Source: Streptomyces tuirus (GTDB taxonomy: Bacteria; Actinomycetota; Actinomycetes; Streptomycetales; Streptomycetaceae). Taken from it: DNA of 64,000 nucleotides. The notes under the pieces are model-generated. The model did no database searches. It was not told the origin of the DNA and worked only from the letters and a program-made list of their open reading frames with translations. The position numbers were made by a program, and so were the translations under genes. Below, one piece after another: positions 25,478 to 34,035 of the stretch. The stretch spans positions 868,001 through 932,000 of the forward strand of contig NZ_AP023439.1 of assembly GCF_014701095.1 (NCBI RefSeq), given 5' to 3'. How positions within the stretch are numbered: position 1 is the stretch's first letter; each line of letters begins with the position of its first letter.

Positions 25478-28474
25478 TCAGCCGCTGCCGCGCTGGCGCA
25501 GCGTCGAGCCGGACCGGCCCTTGACGACCTCGAGCTGGGCGTGGATCCGCCGCCGCAGGTCGGCGACGTGGCTGACGATGCCGACGCTCCGGTCGCGTTC
25601 GCGCAGGGAGTCGAGGACATCCAGGACCTCGTCGAGGGTCTGGTCGTCGAGGCTGCCGAAGCCCTCGTCGATGAAGAGGGTGTCCAGCCGCACCCCGCCC
25701 GCCTCGTCCGTGACGACGTCCGCGAGGCCGAGGGCGAGGGCGAGCGAGGCGAAGAACGTCTCGCCGCCGGACAGGGTCGCGGTGTCGCGTTCGCGGCCGG
25801 TCCAGGCGTCGACGACGTGCAGTCCGAGCCCGCTGCGGCCGCGTCCGGTGCGGTCGTCGGAGTGGACGAGGGTGTAGCGGCCGGAGGACATGCGGCGCAG
25901 CCGGACGGTCGCGGCGGCGGCGACCTGCTCCAGCCGGGCCGCCAGGACGTACGACTCCAGGCGCATCCGGCGTTCGTTGTCCGCCGAGGTGCCCGCGGCG
26001 AGGCCGGCCATGCGCGCGACGCGGTCGTACTCCTCGCGCAGCGGCGCCAGCCGGCGCACGGAGGCGGTCGCCCGGGCGGAGAGCCGGTCGAGTTCGGCGC
26101 AGCGCCGGCCGGCGGCGTCGTGGGCGGAGGCGGCCTCCCGCAGCCGCCGGTCCGCCTCGTCGGCGGCCTGCTGGGCCGTTTCCGGGTCGGCCTGCGGCTC
26201 GCGGGCCGCCGCGGCCGTGTCGGCCTCGGCGAGGACGGCCCGTACGGCGGCGTCCTCGTGCTGCCAGGCGTCGAGACGGCGTTGCAGTTCGCGGTGGGCG
26301 GCGCTGTCCAGGAGGGCGTCGGCCGCGGCCTGCGGGGTCTCGAAACCGGCGCGGAAGGCGGCGTCGGCGAGCCGGGCGTCGGCGTCCTTGAGCCGCTGCG
26401 CGGTGTCCCCGGCCACCCTGGCGGTGTCGGCGGCGTCCGTGAGCAGCGCGGTGCGCCGCTCGAGCTGCGCGGCCCGCGCGGCGACGCTGTCCAGGGAGCC
26501 GCGCGCCCGGTCCAGCTCCTCCTCCAGCAAGGCCCGCTCGCGGTCCAGCCGCTCCCGGTGACCGACCCGGGAGGCGGTCCGGACGGCGGCCTCCTGCCGG
26601 GCGGCGAGGCGCCGTTCATGCTCCTGTCCGGCCTGCCGCAGCCGTTCCCGCGCGGTGTGCAGTTCGGCCGCGGCGCTCCGGGCCTGCGCATACTGCTCGT
26701 CCAACTCCGCCAATTCCTGCGCGAGTTGTTCGGTGGGGCTGTCACCGGCCTCCGCCGTCGCCGCGGCGAGGGCCTCCCTTACGACGGCGAGACGCCGTTC
26801 GTCCTCGGCGCGCTGCTCGTCGGCGCGCTGGTAGGCGGTGAGGGCGTGCTCCTCCGCCTCGCGGTCGACGTGCCCGGCCACCTTGCGGGCGGGGTCGGGA
26901 TGTTCGGTGGCGCCGCAGACTGCGCAGGGTGCGCCGTCGGTGAGGTGTGCGGCCAGTTCGGCGGCGATGCCGTTCAGGCGCTGCTCCTTGAGCTCGAGCC
27001 AGTGCTGCTGGGCCCGGAGCGTGTCGTCCTGCGCGGTGCGGACCCGGTCGACCGCCCGGTCCGTGTCCTGGGCGAGCTGGTCGCGCACGCGGGCCGCCCT
27101 CAGCCGCTGCTGTGCGGGCTCGCGCCGTTCGGCGAGCTGCTCGGCGAGAGCGGCGGCCCGCTGCGCGGTCTCGACCCCGGTCTGGAGGGTGGTGCGCGTC
27201 TCCTCCCAGCCGTCGAGCCAGGCCTCCGCCTCGTGCAGGAGATCGGCGTCGGCGCGCTCCTGGCGGTCCAGGCCGGCGCGCTCGTCGAGGAGTTCGGCCA
27301 GGCGCAGCTCGGCCCGGCGGGCCGCGTCGAGCCCGCCCAGTTCCTCGGCGGCGCGGCGGGCGGCGGCTGCCAGCCCGGCCGCGCCCGCGTCGGCGAAGGT
27401 GTCCGGGAGCAGGGCACGCGCGCGTGCCTCGGCGGCGGCCGCACGGCGGTGTTCGGCTTCGGCGGAGTCCCGCAGGTCCAGGGCGGGCGCGACCGCTTCG
27501 GCCTTGCGGGCGCGCTCCATGAGCGCCTGGGCCTCCCGGTAGGCCTCGGCTCCCTGCTCCAGGCGCGCCGCCCGTTCCCGCGCCTGCGCGAACCGCTTCT
27601 GGAGCCGGGCGAGTTCGCGTACGGCGTCCAGGGCGCGGCCGGCGGCGGCCTGTGCGGACTCGGCGGCGGTGAGCGTGCAGGCGGCGACGGTGAGCTGCTC
27701 GCGGGCGGTGCTGCGGGCGAGGGCGGCGGCGTTCAGTACGGCCTCGGCGAGCCCCGGTTCGCCCGGGGCCAGGTCCGGCAGGTCCATGGCGTCGCCTGCG
27801 GCCTGCTGCATGCGGTGGGCGTCGGCCAGCAGTTCCGCGTCCCCGTCCCGCACCTGGGTCTCGGTGGTGCGGCGCCGCTCGGCGAGGCGCTTCTCGACGT
27901 CGGCGAAGCGGCGGGTGTCGAACAGGCGGCCCAGCAGTTTGCCGCGGGCCTCGGCGTCGGCGCGCAGGAACCGGGCGAAGTCGCCCTGCGGCAGCAGCAC
28001 GACCTGGCAGAACTGCTCCCGGCTCATGCCGAGCAGCTGGGTGATCTCCTCACCGATCTCCTGGTGGGAGCGGCTGAGGTCCTTCCAGGCCCCGGCGGGC
28101 GCGTCGTACTCGCGCAGCCAGGTCTGGGCCTTGTCCAGCGTGGTGCCGGTGCCGCGTTTCTTGGGGCGTTCCCAGGGCGGCTGGCGGGTGACCTCGAGGC
28201 GGCGTCCGGCGACGGTGAGGTCGAGGGTGACCTCGGTGCGGGTGGTGGGTGCGGCGTGGTCGCTGCGCAGGGCCGTGCCCTGACCGCCGCCCTGCCGGGC
28301 GCCCGGCACCGAGCCGTAGAGCGCGTAGCAGACGGCGTCGAGGACGGAGGTCTTGCCCGCGCCGGTGGGGCCGTGCAGCAGGAACAGCCCGGCCGCCGAC
28401 AGGTCGTCGAAGTCGACGGTCTGGGTGCCGCCGAAGGGTCCGAAGGCGGTGAGGGTGAGCCGGTGGAGCCTCAC
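25478..28474 (-). CDS. sbcC: exonuclease SbcC (Rad50-like ATPase)
   Basis: The 998-residue SMC-like ATPase has Walker A GPTGAGKTS near residue 36, two long coiled coils with a zinc hook CAVC near residue 515, the signature TLSGGETFFASLALALG and Walker B TLFIDEGFGSLDD near the C-terminus. With SbcD it forms the Mre11/Rad50-type complex that cleaves DNA hairpins and processes blocked ends. GTG 28474 overlaps the sbcD stop as GTGA, so the genes are translationally coupled. A much longer upstream extension of this frame is antisense to sbcD and was rejected. Confidence 0.96.
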   Translation of the reverse strand: MRLHRLTLTAFGPFGGTQTVDFDDLSAAGLFLLHGPTGAGKTSVLDAVCYALYGSVPGARQGGGQGTALRSDHAAPTTRTEVTLDLTVAGRRLEVTRQPPWERPKKRGTGTTLDKAQTWLREYDAPAGAWKDLSRSHQEIGEEITQLLGMSREQFCQVVLLPQGDFARFLRADAEARGKLLGRLFDTRRFADVEKRLAERRRTTETQVRDGDAELLADAHRMQQAAGDAMDLPDLAPGEPGLAEAVLNAAALARSTAREQLTVAACTLTAAESAQAAAGRALDAVRELARLQKRFAQARERAARLEQGAEAYREAQALMERARKAEAVAPALDLRDSAEAEHRRAAAAEARARALLPDTFADAGAAGLAAAARRAAEELGGLDAARRAELRLAELLDERAGLDRQERADADLLHEAEAWLDGWEETRTTLQTGVETAQRAAALAEQLAERREPAQQRLRAARVRDQLAQDTDRAVDRVRTAQDDTLRAQQHWLELKEQRLNGIAAELAAHLTDGAPCAVCGATEHPDPARKVAGHVDREAEEHALTAYQRADEQRAEDERRLAVVREALAAATAEAGDSPTEQLAQELAELDEQYAQARSAAAELHTARERLRQAGQEHERRLAARQEAAVRTASRVGHRERLDRERALLEEELDRARGSLDSVAARAAQLERRTALLTDAADTARVAGDTAQRLKDADARLADAAFRAGFETPQAAADALLDSAAHRELQRRLDAWQHEDAAVRAVLAEADTAAAAREPQADPETAQQAADEADRRLREAASAHDAAGRRCAELDRLSARATASVRRLAPLREEYDRVARMAGLAAGTSADNERRMRLESYVLAARLEQVAAAATVRLRRMSSGRYTLVHSDDRTGRGRSGLGLHVVDAWTGRERDTATLSGGETFFASLALALGLADVVTDEAGGVRLDTLFIDEGFGSLDDQTLDEVLDVLDSLRERDRSVGIVSHVADLRRRIHAQLEVVKGRSGSTLRQRGSG

Positions 28475-29634
28475 CGGGCCACCTCCCGTACGGTCTCGTC
28501 GGCGCGCACCGCGTCGAACGCGTCTCGCAGCACACACTGTTCGTGCGGGTCGGGCCCGGTGCCGCGCACATGGGCGACGAAGTCCTCGGCGATCTGCTGG
28601 TCGCTGCGGCCGGCGAGGCGCCGGGCGTACGACACCTCGGACTCGGCGTCGTCGCGGTCGGGGTCGAAGACGAGGCTGAGGGTGTGCGGGAAGCGCTCGG
28701 TGAGCCGGGCCATCGGGTCGGCCGGGCGGACGGGGTCGGTCAGGGTCGCCTCGACCCACGCCTCCTCCTGCCGTGCCAGGTCCGGGTCGGCGAGCAGGTC
28801 CTCCAGGGTGCCCCGGATCCGGGCCAGGGCGCGGGGCACCGGGCAGTCGACGCGCTCGGCGTCGAGGGAGCCGTCCGCGGCCAGGTCGACCAGCCACATG
28901 CTCTTGCGGTGGGCGGCCTCGGAGAAGGAGTAGGGCAGCGGGGAGCCGGAGTAGCGGACGCGGTCGGTGAGGGTCTGGCAGCCGTGCAGGTGCCCGAGCG
29001 CCACGTAGTCGACGCCGTCGAACACCCCGGCCGGCACCGCGGCGACGCCGCCGACGGTGATGTCCCGCTCGCTGTCGCTGGGTTCGCCGCCGGTGACGAA
29101 GGCGTGCGCGAGGACGACGGAGCGGGTGCCGGGCGCGCGGGCGGCGAGGTCGGCGCGGACCCGGTCCATGGCGGCGCTGAGCACGGCCTCGTGCCCGGCC
29201 TTCTCCACGCCGAACTCGTCCTTCACCAGGGCCGGTTCGAGATAGGGCAGCCCGTAGAAGGCGACGTCGCCGTCGCCGTCGGCGAGCACGACCGGGGTGC
29301 CCGCCGCCGACGGCTCGGTCCGCAGGTGGATGCCGGCCCGCCCGATCAGCCCGGCTCCGACGCCGAGCCGGCGGGCCGAGTCGTGGTTCCCGGAGATCAT
29401 CACCGTGGGCACGCCGAGCGCGGCGAGGCGGTGCAGGGCGTCGTCGAACAGCTCGACCGCGGCCAGCGGCGGCACGGCCCGGTCGTAGACGTCTCCCGAC
29501 ACGACCACCGCGTCCACGGCGCGCTCCCGCACGGTGGTGACGAGGTGGCCGATGAACTCGGCCTGGGCGCCGAGCATGTTCACCCGGTGGAAGGCCCGGC
29601 CGAGATGCCAGTCGGAGGTGTGCAGCAGCCTCAA
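28471..29634 (-). CDS. sbcD: exonuclease SbcD (Mre11-like nuclease)
   Basis: The 387-residue metallophosphoesterase nuclease has TSDWHLGRAFH (residues 5-15), VVSGDVYDRAVP, MISGNHDS and ALGHLHGCQ, the metal-binding set of Mre11/SbcD, and a C-terminal capping region. It forms SbcCD with the coupled downstream sbcC. The start is ATG 29634. About 200 bases separate it from yigZ upstream; this gap contains hairpins and a palindrome and probably the sbcDC promoter. Confidence 0.96.
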   Translation of the reverse strand: MRLLHTSDWHLGRAFHRVNMLGAQAEFIGHLVTTVRERAVDAVVVSGDVYDRAVPPLAAVELFDDALHRLAALGVPTVMISGNHDSARRLGVGAGLIGRAGIHLRTEPSAAGTPVVLADGDGDVAFYGLPYLEPALVKDEFGVEKAGHEAVLSAAMDRVRADLAARAPGTRSVVLAHAFVTGGEPSDSERDITVGGVAAVPAGVFDGVDYVALGHLHGCQTLTDRVRYSGSPLPYSFSEAAHRKSMWLVDLAADGSLDAERVDCPVPRALARIRGTLEDLLADPDLARQEEAWVEATLTDPVRPADPMARLTERFPHTLSLVFDPDRDDAESEVSYARRLAGRSDQQIAEDFVAHVRGTGPDPHEQCVLRDAFDAVRADETVREVAR

Positions 29635-29784
29635 GACGCCGCTCCGGCCTGCATGTCTCCCCCTGCTTTCCGCACAACCCGCCCGAGCCGGTACGGCTCG
29701 CTGTCAGCACCCACCACGCTAACGCGTGCGGGCACCCGCTCCCCCACGAACCCCGGCATTTCACGCCCGCTCGGGGCCAATTCG

Positions 29785-29834
29785 ACGGACATGTCCGTAT
29801 GTGTACCGCGCCAAGGCGCGAGGCGGAGCCGCCG
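29785..29834. terminator. palindrome and hairpins between yigZ and sbcD
   Basis: The stretch contains GGCGG-AG-CCGCC (29822-29833), CGCGCC-AA-GGCGCG (29807-29820) and the perfect palindrome ACGGACATGTCCGT (29785-29798). The first two lie right after the yigZ stop on the minus strand and may end transcription. The third could be an operator for sbcDC. The rest of the gap (29635-29784) shows nothing recognisable. Confidence 0.4.
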
Positions 29835-30461
29835 TCACGCGTCCCCGTACGCCTCCCCGCCCGCCTCGAAGGCGGCCGTGCCGGCGGTGGCGTCGGCGAG
29901 CCAGGACCGGAAGGCGGGCACGTCGGCGTCCGGGAGGGCGATCTCGAGGGTGACGGCCTCTCCGTAGCGCACATCCCGGACATCGCGCCCGCCGGTGCGC
30001 AGATCGTTCTCCAGCTTGCCGGCCCGCTGGTGGTCGACGGTGACCGTGGCCAGCCGGTACCTGCGGCGGGTGCGGGTGCCGAGGGTGTCCAGGGCCTCGC
30101 CGACCGCCCCGCCGTACGCCCGGATGAGCCCGCCCGCGCCGAGTTTGACCCCGCCGAAGTAGCGGGTGACGACGGCGACGACGTACCGCATGTCGCGGCG
30201 CAGCAGCATCTGGAGCATGGGGACGCCGGCGGTGCCGCCGGGTTCGCCGTCGTCGCTCGCCTTCTGGACGGAGGCGTCGGCGCCGATGACGTAGGCCCAG
30301 CAGTTGTGGTTGGCGTCGGCGTGCTCCTTGCGGACCGCGGCGATGAAGTCCTGAGCCTCCTGCTCGGTGGCCGCCGGGGCGAGGGCGCACAGGAAGCGTG
30401 AGCGGTTGACCTCGGTCTCGTGCACGCCGGCGCCGGCGACCGTGCGGTATTCGTCGGGCAT
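29835..30461 (-). CDS. YigZ/IMPACT-family protein
   Basis: The 208-residue protein has an N-terminal UPF0029/IMPACT domain with VTRYFGGVKLGAGGLIRAY (about residues 97-115) and the ASDDGEPGGTAG stretch (about 68-79), both hallmarks of the family, then a DUF1949-type ferredoxin-like C-terminal domain. The molecular function of bacterial YigZ is not settled; eukaryotic IMPACT modulates GCN2, so a translation-related role is suspected. It probably heads or joins a transcript with the sixA-like gene upstream, 27 bases away. Confidence 0.92.
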   Translation of the reverse strand: MPDEYRTVAGAGVHETEVNRSRFLCALAPAATEQEAQDFIAAVRKEHADANHNCWAYVIGADASVQKASDDGEPGGTAGVPMLQMLLRRDMRYVVAVVTRYFGGVKLGAGGLIRAYGGAVGEALDTLGTRTRRRYRLATVTVDHQRAGKLENDLRTGGRDVRDVRYGEAVTLEIALPDADVPAFRSWLADATAGTAAFEAGGEAYGDA

Positions 30462-30488
30462 ACGGCCAGCCTATGCGCGGGTCCGGGG

Positions 30489-31031
30489 CTACTTCTTGGC
30501 GCCCCGGGGCACGGTCACGGACGTGAGCAGCGCGCTGCCGGGGGCGAGCTCCCGCCAGGCCGTGCCGCGCCAGGCCAGGACGGCGATCGCCGACGTGGGG
30601 AACTTCGTGCGGACCTGCTCCAGGGTGTCGTCGAGGCCGTCGCCGGCGAGGGCCAGGACCAGTTCCTCCAGGCCGGGGTTGTGCCCGAGCAACAGCAGCG
30701 TCTCCACCGCGGCGGGCACCTGGTGCACCACGGCCAGCAGGCCGGAGGGTCCGGCGGCGTACAGCCGCCGGTCGTGCCGGACCGGCGGGGGCGTGCCCCA
30801 CTCGGCGGCGGCGAGGTCCCAGGTCCGCCGGGCGCGGACGGCGGTGGAGCACAGCGCCAGGTCGGGCAGGAGGTCGGCGTCGGCCAGGGCGCGCCCGGCC
30901 GCGGGGGCGTCCCGGCGGCCGCGCGGGGCGAGGGGGCGTTCGTGGTCGACGACGTCCAGGGGCCAGGTGGACTTGGCGTGCCGCAGCACGATCAGGCGGC
31001 GCAGCGGGCCCGCCTCGGAGCGTTCGATCAT
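30489..31031 (-). CDS. SixA-type phosphohistidine phosphatase
   Basis: The 180-residue histidine phosphatase has the RHG-type motif LRHAKSTWP (about residues 15-23) and a second His in LLLGHNPGLEE, as in SixA. SixA removes phosphate from phosphohistidine, for example on the phosphotransfer protein Npr in E. coli; the target here is unknown. Its ATG overlaps the stop of the upstream gene (ATGA), so its translation is coupled to that uncharacterised protein. Confidence 0.9.
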   Translation of the reverse strand: MIERSEAGPLRRLIVLRHAKSTWPLDVVDHERPLAPRGRRDAPAAGRALADADLLPDLALCSTAVRARRTWDLAAAEWGTPPPVRHDRRLYAAGPSGLLAVVHQVPAAVETLLLLGHNPGLEELVLALAGDGLDDTLEQVRTKFPTSAIAVLAWRGTAWRELAPGSALLTSVTVPRGAKK

Positions 31032-31744
31032 GACGTTGATCCCAGGTCGCGGGTGAGGTCGAGGCCGAGGAGCCGGTCGGCGTAGGCATAGGTCTCGAAG
31101 CGGGCGCCGTCCGGCAGTTCCGGCGCGGTCTCGACCTGACGCAGGACGTCCAGTACGCGCGGGACGTCCAGGTCGTCGTCCCAGGCGTCGCGCAGCCGTC
31201 CGCGCACGTCGTCGGGGACCGGCCGTGAGGGCTGCCGGGCCCAGCGGGCGACCGCGCCGCGCCAGCGGGCGAGGGTGGCGTGGGCGTCGTCGAGTGCGGC
31301 CGCCTCCAGCCGGAGGGGGGTGCCGTGGTGCCGGCTGAGCAGGGCGAGGCGCAGGACGGCGGGGTCACAGGGGTGGGGCGGGCCCGGCTCCGCGGGTGCG
31401 ACGGCGATCCGCACCCCGTCGGGTGCCGCGCCGTCCTCGGCGGTGACGTGGACGACCTGGGACTCGCCGAGTCCGGCACCGAGGGCGGGGCCGTCCTCGA
31501 AGGGGCGGATGCCGAGCGTCGTGGCGTCCGCGCGCAGCTCTGCCTGCCGGTGGCCACCGGTCAGCAGCGCCCACACGGGTGTGCCGCCGAGCTCCAGGGT
31601 CCGCACCAGCAGGTCCCCGACGAGCAGCACGCGCAGGTTCGTCGTGTCGGAGCCGGGTGCGTGCACCTCGACACGCGTCAGGCCCCGGCGGGCCGGGGCG
31701 GCGTCGACCGGCTCGCGGGTTCGGGCGTCGATGATGCGCAGCAC
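31028..31744 (-). CDS. conserved protein of unknown function, possibly degenerate CysRS-like
   Basis: The 238-residue protein begins LRIIDARTREPVDAAPARRG, and has VLLVGDLLVRTLELGG in the Rossmann-like first half and an LDVLRQVE...YADRLLGLDL C-terminus. Both ends recall cysteinyl-tRNA synthetase or MshC (strand order and the C-terminal helix), but the HIGH and KMSKS motifs are missing, so it cannot activate an amino acid in the usual way. That resemblance is my impression, not a computed match. Translation is coupled to the SixA-like gene by an ATGA overlap, so the two products probably work together. Confidence 0.75.
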   Translation of the reverse strand: MLRIIDARTREPVDAAPARRGLTRVEVHAPGSDTTNLRVLLVGDLLVRTLELGGTPVWALLTGGHRQAELRADATTLGIRPFEDGPALGAGLGESQVVHVTAEDGAAPDGVRIAVAPAEPGPPHPCDPAVLRLALLSRHHGTPLRLEAAALDDAHATLARWRGAVARWARQPSRPVPDDVRGRLRDAWDDDLDVPRVLDVLRQVETAPELPDGARFETYAYADRLLGLDLTRDLGSTS

Positions 31745-31846
31745 GAGGCGAGCGTAGGCGGGTGGGCGGGCATGCGCGGGCAGGTTCGGCGTTTCCGGCC
31801 GCCGTGGCGCGATCGGCCCCGCCCGCGGTGGGTCCGGCCGCTCCTG

Positions 31847-32104
31847 TCAGGGCAGCGTGCCCAGGAACCGCACATGAGGCCTGCCCTCGGGCCCGTCGGG
31901 GCCGACGGCGGCCCGCACCCCATAGACGTCGGCGACGAGCTCGGCCGTGAGGACGTCGCCGGGAGTGCCGGCGGCCACGACCCGCCCCGCGGACAGCACG
32001 ACGACCCGGTCGCAGTACATCGCCGCGAGGTTGAGGTCGTGCAGGGCGACGACCGTGGTGACCGGCAGGCCCGTGACCAGGGTGAGGAGGTCCAGCTGGT
32101 GGTG
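31847..32104 (-). pseudogene. C-terminal fragment of a cobalamin/Fe-type ABC transporter ATPase
   Basis: About 85 codons encode the tail of a BtuD/FecE-type ATPase: HQLDLLTLVTG, TTVVALHDLNLAAMYCDRVV (with the switch His) and DVYGVRA. Walker A, the signature motif and Walker B are gone. Upstream of the break the sequence is not ATPase but a cobalamin riboswitch-like stretch. The frame is open into that stretch but has no ribosome-binding site. The parsimonious reading is a deletion that removed the riboswitch 3' half, the binding-protein and permease genes and the first part of the ATPase. Confidence 0.75.
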
Positions 32105-32166
32105 GGATTTGCACCGGATTCCGTGACCCACGTCCATGGGTTCGAATGGCCTCGGCAAGCTGTCAC
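32105..32166 (-). ncRNA. truncated cobalamin riboswitch remnant
   Basis: Read on the minus strand, GGAATCCGGTGCAAATCC (32122 down to 32105) matches the conserved cobalamin aptamer segment with GGTG-AAATCC, and is preceded by a small hairpin ACCCA/TGGGT. The expected following conserved element with CCCGC and CACTGT is missing; instead the ABC ATPase tail begins at once. It is therefore half an aptamer and cannot bind normally. The assignment comes from memory of the consensus. Confidence 0.6.
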
Positions 32167-32247
32167 GGAGGCCGGCCGGGGAATCACCGCGCGACCGCCG
32201 CCGTTGCACGAGGAGCAGTTCGTTCACGACTTCCGAGGAGGCCGCCG

Positions 32248-32676
32248 GTGTACGGCGACGAGGCAACGGTCCGCAGGATCCTCACCGAGCTCGGCGACAC
32301 CTGGGCCGTGGTGGGCCTGTCGTCGAACCAGCGGCGCGCGGCGTACGGCGTCGCCGCGGTGCTCCAGCGCTTCGGCAAGCGCGTGGTGCCGGTGCATCCG
32401 AAGGCGGAGACGGTGCACGGGGAGAAGGGCTACGCGAGCCTGGCGGACATCCCCTTCGACGTGGATGTCGTCGACGTGTTCGTCAACAGCGACCTCGCCG
32501 GAGCCGTCGCGGACGAGGCGGTCGCCAAGGGCGCGAAGGGCGTCTGGTTCCAGCTCGACGTCATCGACGAGGCGGCGTACGACCGGGCCCGCGCGGCGGG
32601 CCTGGAGATGGTGATGGACCGCTGCCCGGCGATCGAGATCCCACGGCTGTCCCATCACGGCGTACGGAAACCCTGA
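32248..32676 (+). CDS. CoA-binding domain protein (YccU-like)
   Basis: The 142-residue protein is a stand-alone CoA-binding Rossmann domain, with TWAVVGLSSNQRRAAYGVA (about residues 15-33), VPVHPKAETVHG and GVWFQLDV, typical of the YccU family. Its biological role is unknown. GTG 32248 follows GAGGAGG with a six-base gap and begins the homology; the longer frame from 32146 overlaps the riboswitch remnant and was rejected. Its 5' region abuts the deletion scar on the opposite strand. Confidence 0.92.
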   Translation: MYGDEATVRRILTELGDTWAVVGLSSNQRRAAYGVAAVLQRFGKRVVPVHPKAETVHGEKGYASLADIPFDVDVVDVFVNSDLAGAVADEAVAKGAKGVWFQLDVIDEAAYDRARAAGLEMVMDRCPAIEIPRLSHHGVRKP

Positions 32677-32779
32677 AGGCCCGGGCCTCGGCCTCCCCGT
32701 CCGGGGAGGTCGGGCGGAGCATCGAGGAGGCGGCCGTCGCGGAGGTGCCCGTCCACCGACCGGCCTCCATACTGTGCGC

Positions 32780-34020
32780 ATGACCCAGCCCCCGCCTCCC
32801 GTCAACTCCGGCGCCCCGCAACGCTTTGCGGTCGTCGTCGTGGGTGCCGGCCCCGCGGGTCTGACTGTCGGCAACATTCTGCGGGCCGCGTCCGTGGACT
32901 GCCTGGTGCTGGAGACCGAGAGCCGGGAGTTCGTCGAACAGCGGCCCCGGGCCGGGGTCATCGAGGAATGGGCCGTGCGGGGCCTGGAGAAGCGGCGGCC
33001 TGCGGTGGCCGATCCCTCGCCCGGAACCTGCTGGACCGCGCGGAGCTGCACACCGCGTGCGAGTTCCGCTTCGACGGGGAGCGGTACCGGTTCCCGTACG
33101 GCGAACTGACGGGCAGTCATCACTTCGTCTACCCGCAGCCGTTGCTGGTGACGGACCTGGTGCACGAGTACGCCGACGTCCGCCGCGGCGCGATCCGCTT
33201 CGGCGTCCGGGACGTACGGGTCCACGACGTCGACGGCGACCGGCCGTCGGTGTCGTACACCTGCCCCGAGACGGGTCAACTCCAGTTCGTGCACTGCGAC
33301 TTCGTCGCGGGCTGCGACGGGGCGCGCGGGGTGAGCCGGGCCTCGCTCCCGGCCGAGCGGGTCAGGATCGCGCGGCACGACTACGGCATCGGCTGGCTGG
33401 CCCTGCTCGCCGAGGCACCTCCGTCCACCGACTGCGTGCTGTTCGGCTGCCACGAGCGCGGCTTCGCAGGCCAGATGCCCCGCAGCCCGGAGGTGACCCG
33501 CTATTACCTCCAGTGCCCGCCGGGCGACGACGTGGAGAACTGGCCGCACGAGCGCGTCTGGCCTGAGCTGCGCGCACGGCTCGGGGCGGCAGGTGCGCCG
33601 CCGCCGGCCGAGGGCCGGCTGATCGAGAGGCGCGTGCTGGACATGCACGACTACGTGGTCGAGCCGATGGTGCACGGCCGGCTCTTCCTCGCCGGCGACG
33701 CGGCCCATCTGGTCGCCCCGATCGCCGCCAAGGGCATGAACCTCGCCCTGCACGACGCCTTCCTGCTCGGCGACGCCCTGGTCGCGCGGCTCACCACCGG
33801 TGACGGCGGCGGCCTCGACGGCTACGCGCAGGCGTGTCTGCGGCGCGTGTGGGACTACCAGGAGTTCTCGCAGTGGCTGTCCGAGGTCTACCACGGCGCC
33901 GCGGCCGGCGATCCGTTCCGGGCGGGCACCGCGCTCGCCCGGCTGCGCCGTCTGTTCACCTCGCCCACGGCGGCCGCCGCCTTCGCCGAGCAGTACCTCG
34001 GGACGGCGGCGCGCTACTGA
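32780..34020 (+). pseudogene. FAD-dependent 4-hydroxybenzoate 3-monooxygenase-like gene, frameshifted
   Basis: The first part (from ATG 32780) encodes VVVVGAGPAGLTVGNILRAA and REFVEQRPRAGVIEEWAV, the FAD-binding start and PobA-type loop. The frame then fails near 32985-33030, and the homology resumes in another frame (LARNLLDRAE) to the end at 34020, including LFLAGDAAHLV and the KGMNLALHDA motif. Together the parts give a full-length PobA-like protein of about 410 residues. One indel explains the break, either real or a sequencing error. CATACT upstream may be its -10 box. Confidence 0.75.
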
Positions 34021-34035
34021 GCGAGCGAGCCGTGC

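Noticed and set aside
24818..28933. A 1371-codon plus-strand reading frame
   Set aside because: It is antisense to sbcC and sbcD, whose motifs are clear; the frame stays open only because of high third-position GC in the real genes.
29785..29798. An SOS/LexA box upstream of sbcDC
   Set aside because: The palindrome ACGGACATGTCCGT has the wrong half-site spacing compared with the actinobacterial TCGAAC-N4-GTTCGA box.
28475..29983. A 5' extension of sbcC to about 1500 codons
   Set aside because: It is antisense-free but runs through the whole of sbcD in another frame, and sbcC homology starts exactly at GTG 28474.
32140..32165. A tRNA T-loop-like TTCGAATGG
   Set aside because: No acceptor stem, anticodon arm or D-arm can be folded around it, and the sequence is better explained by the riboswitch remnant on the other strand.
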